Assembly: GCA_031270565.1 (NCBI GenBank) | Contig: JAISXJ010000117.1 | Span: 1-15,143 of the forward strand | From: Prevotellaceae bacterium | GTDB taxonomy: Bacteria; Bacteroidota; Bacteroidia; Bacteroidales; Paludibacteraceae | Direction: 5' to 3' | DNA length: 15,143 bases | In this document: piece after piece, positions 1 through 6,715 of the stretch | Position numbering within the stretch: the stretch's first letter is position 1 | Layout of the letters: every line of letters starts with the position of its first letter | Notes under the pieces: model-generated | Told to the model about the DNA's origin: nothing | Database searches by the model: none | Seen by the model: only the letters and a program-made list of their open reading frames with translations | Made by a program: the position numbers and the translations under genes

Positions 1-134
1 GCTTCTAAAAATTAGATTTTTCAAGGCTTGCCATTGAGGTAAAAGCGGAGTTTACTAACGTAAATGAGCATTTTACCGAAAGAGCGTAACGCAGAAAAAG
101 CAATTTTTATAAGTTCCCATTAAACGCTAAAAAG
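1..134. other. Leader region with nested hairpin upstream of the dipeptidase fusion
   Basis: No gene is recognisable here. The stretch contains a nested inverted repeat. An outer arm GGTAAAA (38-44) pairs with TTTTACC (71-77), and inside it TTTAC (51-55) pairs with GTAAA (60-64) around a TAAC loop. A second small dyad, GCGTAACGC, lies at 84-92. No T-run follows, so this is not an obvious intrinsic terminator. It could be structured 5' untranslated RNA of the gene starting at 135, or the tail of something beyond the window edge. No Bacteroidota -33/-7 promoter was found in it. Confidence 0.4.
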
Positions 135-1838
135 ATGCTGTTATCCCTTCAGAAGCCCATTATCGGCATTTCGGCTAATGCACGCGACAATACATCGTGT
201 GTAGCAGAGGCTTATTATCAGGCGGTGATGGCTGCCGGAGGCGTACCTGTTATTCTGCCTGTTTCAGATGACGAAACAACTCTGCTGCACCTTGTGGAAA
301 CCATTGACGGATTGCTTATGAGTGGCGGTGGAGATATCAACCCGGACTATTTTGGCGAATCTCCGATACCCGAATCCGGGGAACCGAATCCGTTACGCGA
401 CAGCTATGATGTGCGCCTGATACGGTTAGCTGCCAATCGTCAACTGCCGATACTGGGAATCTGTCGAGGTATGCAGGCGCTGAACGTAGTGTTCGGCGGA
501 GATATGTATCAGGATATTCACGCACAATATCACACGCACAGCCCGTTGTGCCACAGCCAGAGCGAAGGACGCAGCGTTTGCACACATCGTGTAACGGTTG
601 TTGAGGGTTCCCGGCTGGCAACGATACTTGACGCAACCGATATAGCTGTCAACTCCATACATCATCAGGCTGTGCGCCGCATAGCTGATGGTTTTTCGGC
701 TGTCGCATACTCCGCTGACGGGATTTGTGAAGCTATTGAAGCCGGTCATTACAATATGATTGGTGTACAGTGGCATCCCGAACATTTGGCAATAACACAG
801 CAAACACCTCATATAAAACTGTTTCAATGGCTGGTGCAACGGGCGCTGACATTTCGTTACGCCCGTCTGCTGCATAAGGAAATCATTGCTATTGACAGCC
901 ATTGTGATACGCCGATGGTCTATTCCGAAGGGATGAATCTGGGGCAGCGTACGGACAGCACCAAGGTTGACTTTGTCAAAATGCGCGAGGGAAAACTTGA
1001 CGCCACCTGTATGGTCGCCTATATTCCACAACAGGCATTAAGCAAAGTCGCCACAGAAGAGGCTACACAGTTAGCGCTTGACAGGTTGCAGTTTATTCAC
1101 AATCAGGTTAATATCAATGCCGGTGAAGCCGTGATTGCTCTTTCTGTCGAAGCTGTTCTGGCTGCAAAACAACAAGGCAAACTGTCGGTTATTCCGGCCA
1201 TAGAGAACGGTTACGCCATCGGATACGATTTGGAGATGATACAAACATTTCATCGGCTTGGCGTCCGTTACATAACCCTTTGCCATAACGGCGACAATCA
1301 GCTTTGCGATTCGGCAATGAAGAGTCAAAATACCCATAACGGTTTGAGCGCTTTTGGACGTCAGGCAGTCGGGGAGATGAACCGTCTTGGAATTGCCATA
1401 GACGTTTCACACGCTGGAGAAAAGAGTTTTTGGGATATTCTGGCAGCCTCCGACGTTCCGGTTATTGCCTCTCATTCTTCGGCGCGGGCGCTCTGTAATC
1501 ATCCGCGCAATCTCACCGATGACCAGCTCAGGGCATTGGCAGCGAAAGGTGGCGTCTGTCAGGTGTGCCTTTACAGTCCTTTTCTCACGGAAGAGGGCGA
1601 GGCGTCGGTGGCAACGGTTGTGGCGCATATTAATCATATTGTAAAATTGGTTGGCATTGATTTTGTAGGTATCGGATCGGATTTTGACGGAGGCGGCGAA
1701 ACGCTCGGATGCAAGTCGGCTAACGAATTTATCAATCTGACCATTGCTCTGCTTGAGAATGGCTATTCCGACGACGCTATTCGGAAAATCTGGGGAGGGA
1801 ATCTCCTGCGCGTCCTGAAACTCATTCAACACACATAA
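135..1838 (+). CDS. Fusion of class I glutamine amidotransferase-like gamma-glutamyl hydrolase (peptidase C26) and membrane dipeptidase (peptidase M19)
   Basis: This 567-residue protein joins two hydrolases. Residues about 7-235 form a PuuD-like C26 domain: the nucleophile elbow GICRGMQ carries Cys110, and WHPE (His214, Glu216) completes the triad. Such enzymes cleave gamma-glutamyl amide bonds. Residues about 248-567 form an M19 (renal dipeptidase-like) zinc dipeptidase. The visible metal ligands are His256 and Asp258 (IDSHCDTP), Glu357 (AIENG), His426 (DVSH) and His447 (ASHSSA), plus Asp517 (GSDFDGG). All key residues are present in both halves, so both are probably active. There is no signal peptide, which suggests a cytosolic enzyme. 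A plausible inference is sequential breakdown of gamma-glutamyl peptides, such as glutathione-like or peptidoglycan-derived ones, with the second domain cutting the released dipeptide. It ends 23 bp before the SPOR gene and is probably co-transcribed with it. The start was chosen as the first ATG in frame, since the domain begins at about residue 7. Domain identity is certain; the substrate is not. Confidence 0.93.
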   Translation: MLLSLQKPIIGISANARDNTSCVAEAYYQAVMAAGGVPVILPVSDDETTLLHLVETIDGLLMSGGGDINPDYFGESPIPESGEPNPLRDSYDVRLIRLAANRQLPILGICRGMQALNVVFGGDMYQDIHAQYHTHSPLCHSQSEGRSVCTHRVTVVEGSRLATILDATDIAVNSIHHQAVRRIADGFSAVAYSADGICEAIEAGHYNMIGVQWHPEHLAITQQTPHIKLFQWLVQRALTFRYARLLHKEIIAIDSHCDTPMVYSEGMNLGQRTDSTKVDFVKMREGKLDATCMVAYIPQQALSKVATEEATQLALDRLQFIHNQVNINAGEAVIALSVEAVLAAKQQGKLSVIPAIENGYAIGYDLEMIQTFHRLGVRYITLCHNGDNQLCDSAMKSQNTHNGLSAFGRQAVGEMNRLGIAIDVSHAGEKSFWDILAASDVPVIASHSSARALCNHPRNLTDDQLRALAAKGGVCQVCLYSPFLTEEGEASVATVVAHINHIVKLVGIDFVGIGSDFDGGGETLGCKSANEFINLTIALLENGYSDDAIRKIWGGNLLRVLKLIQHT

Positions 1839-1861
1839 TAAACTGTTAATATCTATTCTGT

Positions 1862-2308
1862 ATGAAACGCATTTGCTTTTTGCTATTATCCACTCTCTGT
1901 TTGACGACACTCCGGGCAACATCCCCCGCAGTAGAAGAGTTGGCGCTCCCTGACAGCATTACAGGAGCTATGATAGTTGTTTTCCAAAGTGATGAAATCA
2001 ACAAACTCCTCTTTCCCTCGCACGACTTGAACGAAGAACATGCTACAAGAGGATTCCGTATTCAGATTTTCTCGGAGAATCAGGGAGAAAATTCGCGGAA
2101 TAAAGCATTTAAAATAGAGAAAAATCTTTTAGCTAAATTGCCCCGTATGGAGGTTTACGTTACCTATTCTGCGCCATTCTGGAAAGTGCGCATCGGCAAT
2201 TATACCGCCTACGAAGATGCCGATAAGATGCGGGAAATGCTTATAGAGCTTTTTCCCGATCATAAAAACGAAACCTATGTTGTTCCCGATAAAATTATTT
2301 TGAAGTAA
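1862..2308 (+). CDS. Secreted SPOR-domain protein
   Basis: This 148-residue protein has an N-terminal signal peptide (about 1-19: positive MKR, then a hydrophobic stretch ending near RAT-SPA) and a C-terminal SPOR domain at about 64-147. The domain opens with GFRIQIFSENQ and contains the WKVRIGNYTAYEDADKM core typical of the second repeat. SPOR domains bind glycan strands of peptidoglycan that lack stem peptides, so a periplasmic, cell-wall-associated role is likely. No cysteine follows the signal peptide, so it is not an obvious lipoprotein. Its stop codon overlaps the folE start (TAATG). From memory, a SPOR gene next to folE is a common Bacteroidales arrangement, but tpiA, which often accompanies them, is not here. 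The precise cellular role cannot be read from the sequence. Confidence 0.88.
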   Translation: MKRICFLLLSTLCLTTLRATSPAVEELALPDSITGAMIVVFQSDEINKLLFPSHDLNEEHATRGFRIQIFSENQGENSRNKAFKIEKNLLAKLPRMEVYVTYSAPFWKVRIGNYTAYEDADKMREMLIELFPDHKNETYVVPDKIILK

Positions 2309-2904
2309 TGTTTAAAGAATTTTCCACTTCTCTGTCCAATGATAATCGCACCGAAGAGATTGCAGAACACTATCTGCAAATCATCCGGCTTCTGGGAGAC
2401 GACCCTGCCAGAGAGGGATTGCAGGCAACGCCTTTACGGGTGGCGAAAGCGATGCGATTTCTCACGCAGGGATATGAACAGGATCCCGTTGAGGTGTTGC
2501 GTTCGGCAATGTTTCACGAACAGTATCAACAGATGATTATTGTGAAGGATATTGAATTTTATTCGATGTGCGAACACCATATTCTGCCTTTTTTCGGTAA
2601 GGCGCACGTTGCTTATATTCCGGACAAACATATTACGGGGTTGAGCAAAATCGCGCGGGTAGTGGATATTTTCGCACGTCGGCTGCAAATACAGGAGCGG
2701 CTAACGACGCAGATAAAAGAGTGTATCCAGCAGACGCTTGAACCGATGGGCGTGATGGTTGTGCTTGAAGCGCAACACATGTGTATGCAGATACGCGGCG
2801 TACAAAAACAACATTCCATTACCACCACATCCGACTTCACAGGAGCATTTCAGAGCGCGAAAACGCGCGAAGAGTTTATTTCTCTTATAAAAACGAATGG
2901 ATAA
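2308..2904 (+). CDS. folE: GTP cyclohydrolase I
   Basis: FolE converts GTP to 7,8-dihydroneopterin triphosphate, the first step of tetrahydrofolate synthesis, and acts in the cytosol as a homodecamer. The 198-residue length is normal. The zinc site is visible as Cys88 and His91 (in SMCEHHILPFFG) and Cys159 (in QHMCMQIRG). The neighbouring catalytic histidines His90 and His157 and the GLSKIARVVDIFARRLQIQE signature are also intact, as is the C-terminal TTSDFTGAF segment. The start overlaps the upstream SPOR stop by one base, and the stop overlaps the nadA start in the same TAATG manner. This points to translational coupling within one operon. This is the zinc-dependent type I enzyme, not the FolE2 type. 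Confidence 0.97.
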   Translation: MFKEFSTSLSNDNRTEEIAEHYLQIIRLLGDDPAREGLQATPLRVAKAMRFLTQGYEQDPVEVLRSAMFHEQYQQMIIVKDIEFYSMCEHHILPFFGKAHVAYIPDKHITGLSKIARVVDIFARRLQIQERLTTQIKECIQQTLEPMGVMVVLEAQHMCMQIRGVQKQHSITTTSDFTGAFQSAKTREEFISLIKTNG

Positions 2905-3833
2905 TGATAGATTACATAGCCGAAATCAACCGCCTGAAGCGTGAAAAGCACGCCATTATTATGGCTCATTATTACCAGACCGGCGATATTCAGGACGTTG
3001 CTGATGTTGTGGGTGACAGTTTGGCGCTGGCGCAGCGGGCTGCTGCTACCGATGCGGAAATAATTGTGCTTTGCGGGGTGCATTTTATGGGAGAAACGGC
3101 AAAGATTCTATCCCCGACAAAGAAAGTGCTGATTCCCGATGTCAATGCCGGTTGTTCGTTGGCGGAGAGTTGTCCCGCAGAACGCTTTGAGACATTTGTT
3201 AAGGCGCATCCCGAACACACGGTAATTTCCTATGTGAACACCTCGGCTGCCGTAAAAGCCCTTACTGACGTCGTTGTTACATCGACGAATGCGCGCAAGA
3301 TTGTTGAGCAGTTTCCACGTGACGCAAAACTTATTTTTGCGCCAGACAGGAATCTGGGCAACTATCTCAACAGCATTACCGGTAGAAACATGCTTCTCTG
3401 GGACGGCGCTTGTCATGTCCACGAACAGTTTTCGGTGGAGCGGCTGGTAGCGCTGAAAGCCGCTCATCCCGATGCGCCCGTGCTGGCTCATCCGGAGTGC
3501 AAGAGCGCGGTGCTGACGCTTGCCGACTTTATTGGCTCCACGCAGGCGCTACTTGACTATACCTCTGAGAGCGCCGCACAGACATTTCTTGTTGCCACCG
3601 AAAGCGGCATCCTGCACGAGATGGCGAAACGCAATCCCGACAAAAATTTTGTGCCTGTTCCTCCAAACGACAGCTCTTGCGCTTGCAACGAGTGCAGTTT
3701 TATGCGCCTCAACACGATGGAGAAACTTTACCTCTGTCTGCGGGATGAAACGCCTGAAATTATTATCAATGAGGAGCTACGTCAACGTGCCATACGTCCT
3801 GTTTTGCGTATGCTGGAAATGACAAATCTGTGA
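2904..3833 (+). CDS. nadA: Quinolinate synthase
   Basis: NadA condenses iminoaspartate with dihydroxyacetone phosphate to give quinolinate in de novo NAD synthesis, using an oxygen-sensitive [4Fe-4S] cluster. The 309-residue protein shows the three expected cluster cysteines: Cys84 (NAGCSLAESC), Cys170 (DGACHVHE) and Cys264 (CACNECSFM). Substrate-binding landmarks AHYYQTGDIQD, TSTNA, FAPDRNLG and AHPEC are also present. The reading frame is open upstream to an ATG at 2781, but that would overlap folE by over 120 bases and add a non-homologous N-terminus. The ATG at 2904, overlapping the folE stop (TAATG), fits both family length and operon style. NadB and NadC, its pathway partners, are not in the window. 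Confidence 0.96.
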   Translation: MIDYIAEINRLKREKHAIIMAHYYQTGDIQDVADVVGDSLALAQRAAATDAEIIVLCGVHFMGETAKILSPTKKVLIPDVNAGCSLAESCPAERFETFVKAHPEHTVISYVNTSAAVKALTDVVVTSTNARKIVEQFPRDAKLIFAPDRNLGNYLNSITGRNMLLWDGACHVHEQFSVERLVALKAAHPDAPVLAHPECKSAVLTLADFIGSTQALLDYTSESAAQTFLVATESGILHEMAKRNPDKNFVPVPPNDSSCACNECSFMRLNTMEKLYLCLRDETPEIIINEELRQRAIRPVLRMLEMTNL

Positions 3834-3882
3834 ATAACGAACTCTTTGCTTCTTGGTAACTACTGAAAATAAAAATATTTGC

Positions 3883-3915
3883 CCTTCCCACTTTCGCGGG
3901 CAGGATAGGTTTTTT
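3883..3915 (+). terminator. Possible terminator after nadA
   Basis: An imperfect hairpin pairs CCTTCCC (3883-3889) with GGGCAGG (3898-3904, one bulge or mismatch) about 50 nt after the nadA stop. It is followed by ATAGG and a six-T run (3910-3915). The position is right for ending the folE-nadA transcript before the convergent gene at 4350-4015. The T-run is a few bases from the stem, so strength is uncertain. Confidence 0.4.
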
Positions 3916-3955
3916 GTTTCGTGCTTTTGTGTTCTTTGCGTATCTCTTGCGTCTT
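3916..3955. repeat. Dispersed CTTTGCG-type repeat
   Basis: The 26-base segment 3916-3941 recurs almost exactly, in the opposite orientation, at 13083-13109 in front of the second BspA-like gene. The two differ at a few C/T positions. The shared core reads, in part, TTCGTGC.TTTG.GTTCTTTGC. A shorter relative, CTTTGCGTTTCCTTGCC, lies inside both copies of the 220-bp element (4527-4543 and 9331-9347). It is a small interspersed sequence family restricted to intergenic DNA in this window. Its function is unknown. Confidence 0.55.
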
Positions 3956-4014
3956 TATGGTAAAAATATTAAACCGCAAAAGGCGCGTAAAGGCATTAAT
4001 CATTAACAATTGTT

Positions 4015-4350
4015 TTACGGAATAATGGTATTCTGAATCGGCAGTCCGAGATTCTCGCGGTCTTCGTTCGTCACTTTATGGTTGTACGTCAGGTACTCGG
4101 CAATTGCTTGACGGAGTGCCTTTTCAAAGACTTTCCGCGCCTCCTTGCGAGCCTGAACAGCTGCCTTTGTGCGTGTCGCAGGATTTTTCGCAACAGCATT
4201 GGCTTCGACGTAAATACTTCTCAATCTGTCCAGATTTCCAAATACGTCATCAGGAAAACCGATACGCACCAGAATGGCGCCGAGATTGTCAAAAAAAATG
4301 TTCACCCAAATGGCAAACAGAGCGTTAGCTTCAGGAATTAGATTACTCAT
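4015..4350 (-). CDS. Conserved Bacteroidota hypothetical protein (N-terminal helical module only)
   Basis: This 111-residue protein has no signal peptide or membrane segment. The second half is helical and charged, with a distinctive stretch: NPATRTKAA (residues 56-64), then ARKVFEKALRQAIAEYLTYN, then VTNEDRENLGLPI. I recognise from memory the pattern NPATRT...LR..I.EYLT.NP.VT..DR..MGLP as a recurrent protein of gut-type Bacteroidota, often about twice as long with a beta-rich C-terminal half. Here the protein ends a few residues after GLPI, so it appears to be the first module alone, either naturally short or truncated. Its function is unknown. It is convergent with nadA and has an unusual upstream region: a 21-bp-spaced dyad triplet (4402-4458) followed by copy 1 of the 220-bp element. 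Confidence 0.75.
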   Translation of the reverse strand: MSNLIPEANALFAIWVNIFFDNLGAILVRIGFPDDVFGNLDRLRSIYVEANAVAKNPATRTKAAVQARKEARKVFEKALRQAIAEYLTYNHKVTNEDRENLGLPIQNTIIP

Positions 4351-4401
4351 CCAAATAAAAATTTAAGAAATTAATAATTAAACCAGTTGATATTGATATA
4401 A

Positions 4402-4458
4402 TTACATTGTAATGTAAAAACTCCACATTATGATGTGACGCCGTCACATTGTAATGGG
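4402..4458. promoter_or_regulatory. Three dyad sites at exact 21-bp spacing
   Basis: Three related 14-16-bp dyads lie 52-108 bp upstream of the minus-strand gene starting at 4350. Site 1 is TTACATTGTAATGTAA (4402-4417, perfect 7-bp arms). Site 2 is CACATTATGATGTG (4424-4437). Site 3 is CACATTGTAATGGG (4445-4458, perfect inner CATT/AATG arms). Their centres fall at 4409.5, 4430.5 and 4451.5, exactly 21 bp or two helical turns apart. A further small dyad, GTGACGCCGTCAC, spans sites 2 and 3 (4435-4447). The arrangement suggests same-face binding of a dimeric regulator, or a short tandem repeat family. The binding factor is unknown. Confidence 0.5.
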
Positions 4459-4467
4459 AAAGTTTCC

Positions 4468-4690
4468 AAACAGAACGGCACCACTCCCGAAGTTTCCGGA
4501 AGCGTGCCGTTATAAATGTATATGGCAAGGAAACGCAAAGAAACTTCGCGCTGTTAACTGTCAAATAGAAAAAATCTAAGGTTTTGTTAATCCCTTGAAT
4601 ACAAGGAGTTAAGGAGAAAACAGGGGGGGGGCTTTTGTAACGAACTTACTTTTAGCCGGTTAAACCGTCTAATCTGAAAAAATGGTGAAT
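4468..4690 (-). repeat. 220-bp leader element, copy 1
   Basis: On the minus strand this stretch matches 9186-9403 on the plus strand, nearly identically over about 165 bp (4501-4672 against 9204-9370). The flanks are more diverged. It precedes the 111-residue gene (minus strand) as copy 2 precedes the first BspA-like gene, so both copies have the same orientation relative to the gene they lead into. Contents in minus-strand order: a dyad CGGTTTAACCG, a run of nine C (nine G at 4623-4631 on the plus strand; only seven in copy 2), a candidate promoter, and a hairpin whose arms are CGGCAC and GTGCCG. No transposase or protein-coding frame is shared by the copies. Together with the dyads and the segment to 4893 it fills the gene-free stretch 4351-4893. 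Confidence 0.85.
4536..4565 (-). promoter_or_regulatory. Candidate Bacteroidota promoter inside copy 1
   Basis: Reading the minus strand, TTTG (4562-4565) is followed after 18 nt by TTTCTTTG (4536-4543). This matches the Bacteroidota -33 TTTG and, with one mismatch, the -7 TAnnTTTG consensus. The same pair with the same spacing is preserved in copy 2. It would drive the 111-residue gene with a leader of about 180 nt that includes the dyad triplet. Confidence 0.4.
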
Positions 4691-4827
4691 AGGTAATCCC
4701 CTGTGTAAGCATTATTTTTTGTTTGATTTTAGATGTAAACAATAATGGCGGCGAAGGTAATACTTTTTTTAATTATTAGTTATCAGAGTGTAGTTATTAA
4801 GAAAAATTTTTGCGTTCTTTTAGGGAT

Positions 4828-4846
4828 AAAAACGCCTGACGGCGTT
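4828..4846 (-). terminator. Intrinsic terminator of the dut-TPR transcript
   Basis: On the minus strand, AACGCC pairs perfectly with GGCGTT around a GTCA loop (4831-4846) and is followed directly by a T-run (4828-4832). It lies about 47 nt beyond the TPR gene's TAG stop. Length, GC content and the immediate T-run make this a convincing rho-independent terminator. The rest of 4691-4893 is AT-rich with no other recognisable feature except a possible isolated minus-strand -7 motif, TACCTTCG (4752-4759), without a -33 partner. Confidence 0.75.
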
Positions 4847-4893
4847 CATTCTTTCTTGGTTCTTTTTGAAGCTCCTCAAAAAAAGAGTTAGCC

Positions 4894-6645
4894 CTATTCT
4901 TCGCAGCCATCGGATTGAGAAACAATGTATTTCTTTTCGGCAATTTTTTGAGTCAGAATGTCGGATTTATTGCCCGCTTCGCGCGACTGTTCCCACTGTT
5001 CCAACGCCTCCTCTTCCCTGCCAAGCAAAAAAAGAATATCACCATAATGCTCAAGCAGCACATCACCCTTGTCATAATTAAGCGCGCGCTCCATATAAAA
5101 CTGCGCAGAACGGTAATCTCCCTGCATAAAAAACACCCAAGCATACGTGTCAAGATAGGTGGCATTTTGCGGGTCGCTATTCACCGCCTGTCCGCTCATA
5201 CGTTCCGCACGGCGCAAATCGCTGTTACAAAGCGCCAGATGATAGGCATAATTGTTGAGTACTATGATATTCTGCGGGAATAGTATCAGCGCCGAGTCGT
5301 AATCGGCAAAAGCAGTGGCAATTTTATTCTGTTGTACGAACAGATCGCCGCGCATGCCCAACATTTTGGATTTCACCTCTTTCTCGTTCCCGTCCAACTG
5401 TGCGACATAACGCTCCACCAACATAATAACGGTGTCCGGCAACTCCTGTTGATAAGCGATAATAACCCTGTAATATGCCCAGAATGTATTCTGTGGGAAA
5501 CGTTTTTCCGCCTCTTTCACCGTCTCGGCAAAGGAGCTGATGTCCGTCTTCTGACTTTGCAGTAGAGCAAGCCGCACCCAGTTTTCCTCATTTTCAGGCT
5601 CAATGGTAGCAGCCATTCGGAACTGTTTCTCTGCCTCTTCCATACGCTGATGTTGTGCAAGGTACTCACCGTGAAGCGTAAATACCTGCGCATGGTCGGG
5701 ATAGATTGCCAACAGCAACTCAAAAAGCGAATCCGCCTCTGCCATTAATTTCTGTTGCGACAGCTCGGCAAGGTAAGGGCGCAATCGGGTCAGTTTCTCG
5801 TCCAGTTCCACCGAGCGATCGACTAATGCCTGCATCAGATAGCCTGATGCTTTTTCAGGCTGATTATTCATCTGATAATAAGCAAACATGGCCATAGAGG
5901 CATATCCATCATTGGGACGTCTTTTGAAGATGGCATCAAGAATGGCAAGGGCTTTGGCAGGTTGTTTTTTGTCAAAATAATAGTCGCTCAAGGAGACCTG
6001 ATAGCGCGTTTCAAAGGGATATTTGGCTATCAGTTTTTCCATTTCGGCAATTATTTTTTTGCTTTTATTCTGCAACTCAAAGACTTCAATTTTGGCAATG
6101 GCAATCTCCTCTGTGATGCCGTGCAAAACTTCCAAACGGTCAAGCGTGGCTAAATAGTTGCCATACTGATTTGTGTGTGAATAGAGTTCGATAAGCCGAT
6201 AGAGGTAAAGATCGTTGCCGCGATGCTTCTTTGCTAACTTTTCAAAGATAGCAATAGCCTGAACAAAATCCTGCGCCTGAATACAATAGGCAGCCTCTAT
6301 TTCTTTAAAGTAGGAATTATCCGGCGCTAATCGAATGGCTTCGAGCAATTGTTGCCGTGCAGTCTGCGTATCCCCAAGAAACTGGTACATTTTTGATATT
6401 TCAAAATGTGCCTGCGCATTTTTGGAATCAATGGCAATACAGACACCGTACTCATTTATTGCTTCCTGATAGTGCAGACGTTGCGCGTACATCTGCCCCT
6501 GATAGAAATGATAATCAAACCGTTGAATGTCGGAACTGTCCTTGAGTTGCTGTTCCTCAAGCGACCGTATCCAAAGCGAATCCGGCGTTTGCGCCGCCAC
6601 TTTCCACGAGCAAAAAATTAAAAGTCCGATAACAACGTATTTCAT
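4894..6645 (-). CDS. Secreted tetratricopeptide-repeat protein
   Basis: This 583-residue protein has a signal peptide (1-18, MKYVVIGLLIFCSWKVAA, cleavage before Gln19) and is otherwise almost entirely TPR helices. Clear TPR units lie at about 46-79, 78-111, 320-353, 457-490, 494-527 and 528-561, with weaker repeats between. Typical TPR signatures are seen, such as YQEAINEYGVCIAIDSKNA and YRSAQFYMERALNYD. It is likely a periplasmic or outer-membrane-associated scaffold; no catalytic residues are expected. It follows dut by 70 bp on the same strand. From memory, dut followed by a TPR gene is a conserved Bacteroidales pair usually continued by a DUF4292 lipoprotein and an M23 peptidase. Here the unit stops at an intrinsic terminator instead. 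The stop codon is TAG. The partner and exact role are unknown. Confidence 0.9.
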   Translation of the reverse strand: MKYVVIGLLIFCSWKVAAQTPDSLWIRSLEEQQLKDSSDIQRFDYHFYQGQMYAQRLHYQEAINEYGVCIAIDSKNAQAHFEISKMYQFLGDTQTARQQLLEAIRLAPDNSYFKEIEAAYCIQAQDFVQAIAIFEKLAKKHRGNDLYLYRLIELYSHTNQYGNYLATLDRLEVLHGITEEIAIAKIEVFELQNKSKKIIAEMEKLIAKYPFETRYQVSLSDYYFDKKQPAKALAILDAIFKRRPNDGYASMAMFAYYQMNNQPEKASGYLMQALVDRSVELDEKLTRLRPYLAELSQQKLMAEADSLFELLLAIYPDHAQVFTLHGEYLAQHQRMEEAEKQFRMAATIEPENEENWVRLALLQSQKTDISSFAETVKEAEKRFPQNTFWAYYRVIIAYQQELPDTVIMLVERYVAQLDGNEKEVKSKMLGMRGDLFVQQNKIATAFADYDSALILFPQNIIVLNNYAYHLALCNSDLRRAERMSGQAVNSDPQNATYLDTYAWVFFMQGDYRSAQFYMERALNYDKGDVLLEHYGDILFLLGREEEALEQWEQSREAGNKSDILTQKIAEKKYIVSQSDGCEE

Positions 6646-6715
6646 AAAGTACTGTGTTTTTTAAATTATGAATTAATAAACCTACGGCGTAGAATATGCT
6701 TTATCCGATGTTTTT

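Noticed and set aside
2781..2903. Upstream extension of nadA to an ATG at 2781
   Set aside because: It would overlap folE by more than 120 bases and add 41 residues not typical of NadA; the TAATG overlap start at 2904 gives the normal family length.
4343..4564. Minus-strand frame of 73 codons across the dyads and cassette
   Set aside because: Its heptad-like HYNV repeats come from the 21-bp dyad spacing. It overlaps the start of the 111-aa gene, and it covers only the non-coding half of the repeat.
4752..4759. Minus-strand TACCTTCG as a promoter for copy 1 of the cassette
   Set aside because: It has one mismatch in the -7 motif and no -33 element at the right distance; kept only as a remark.
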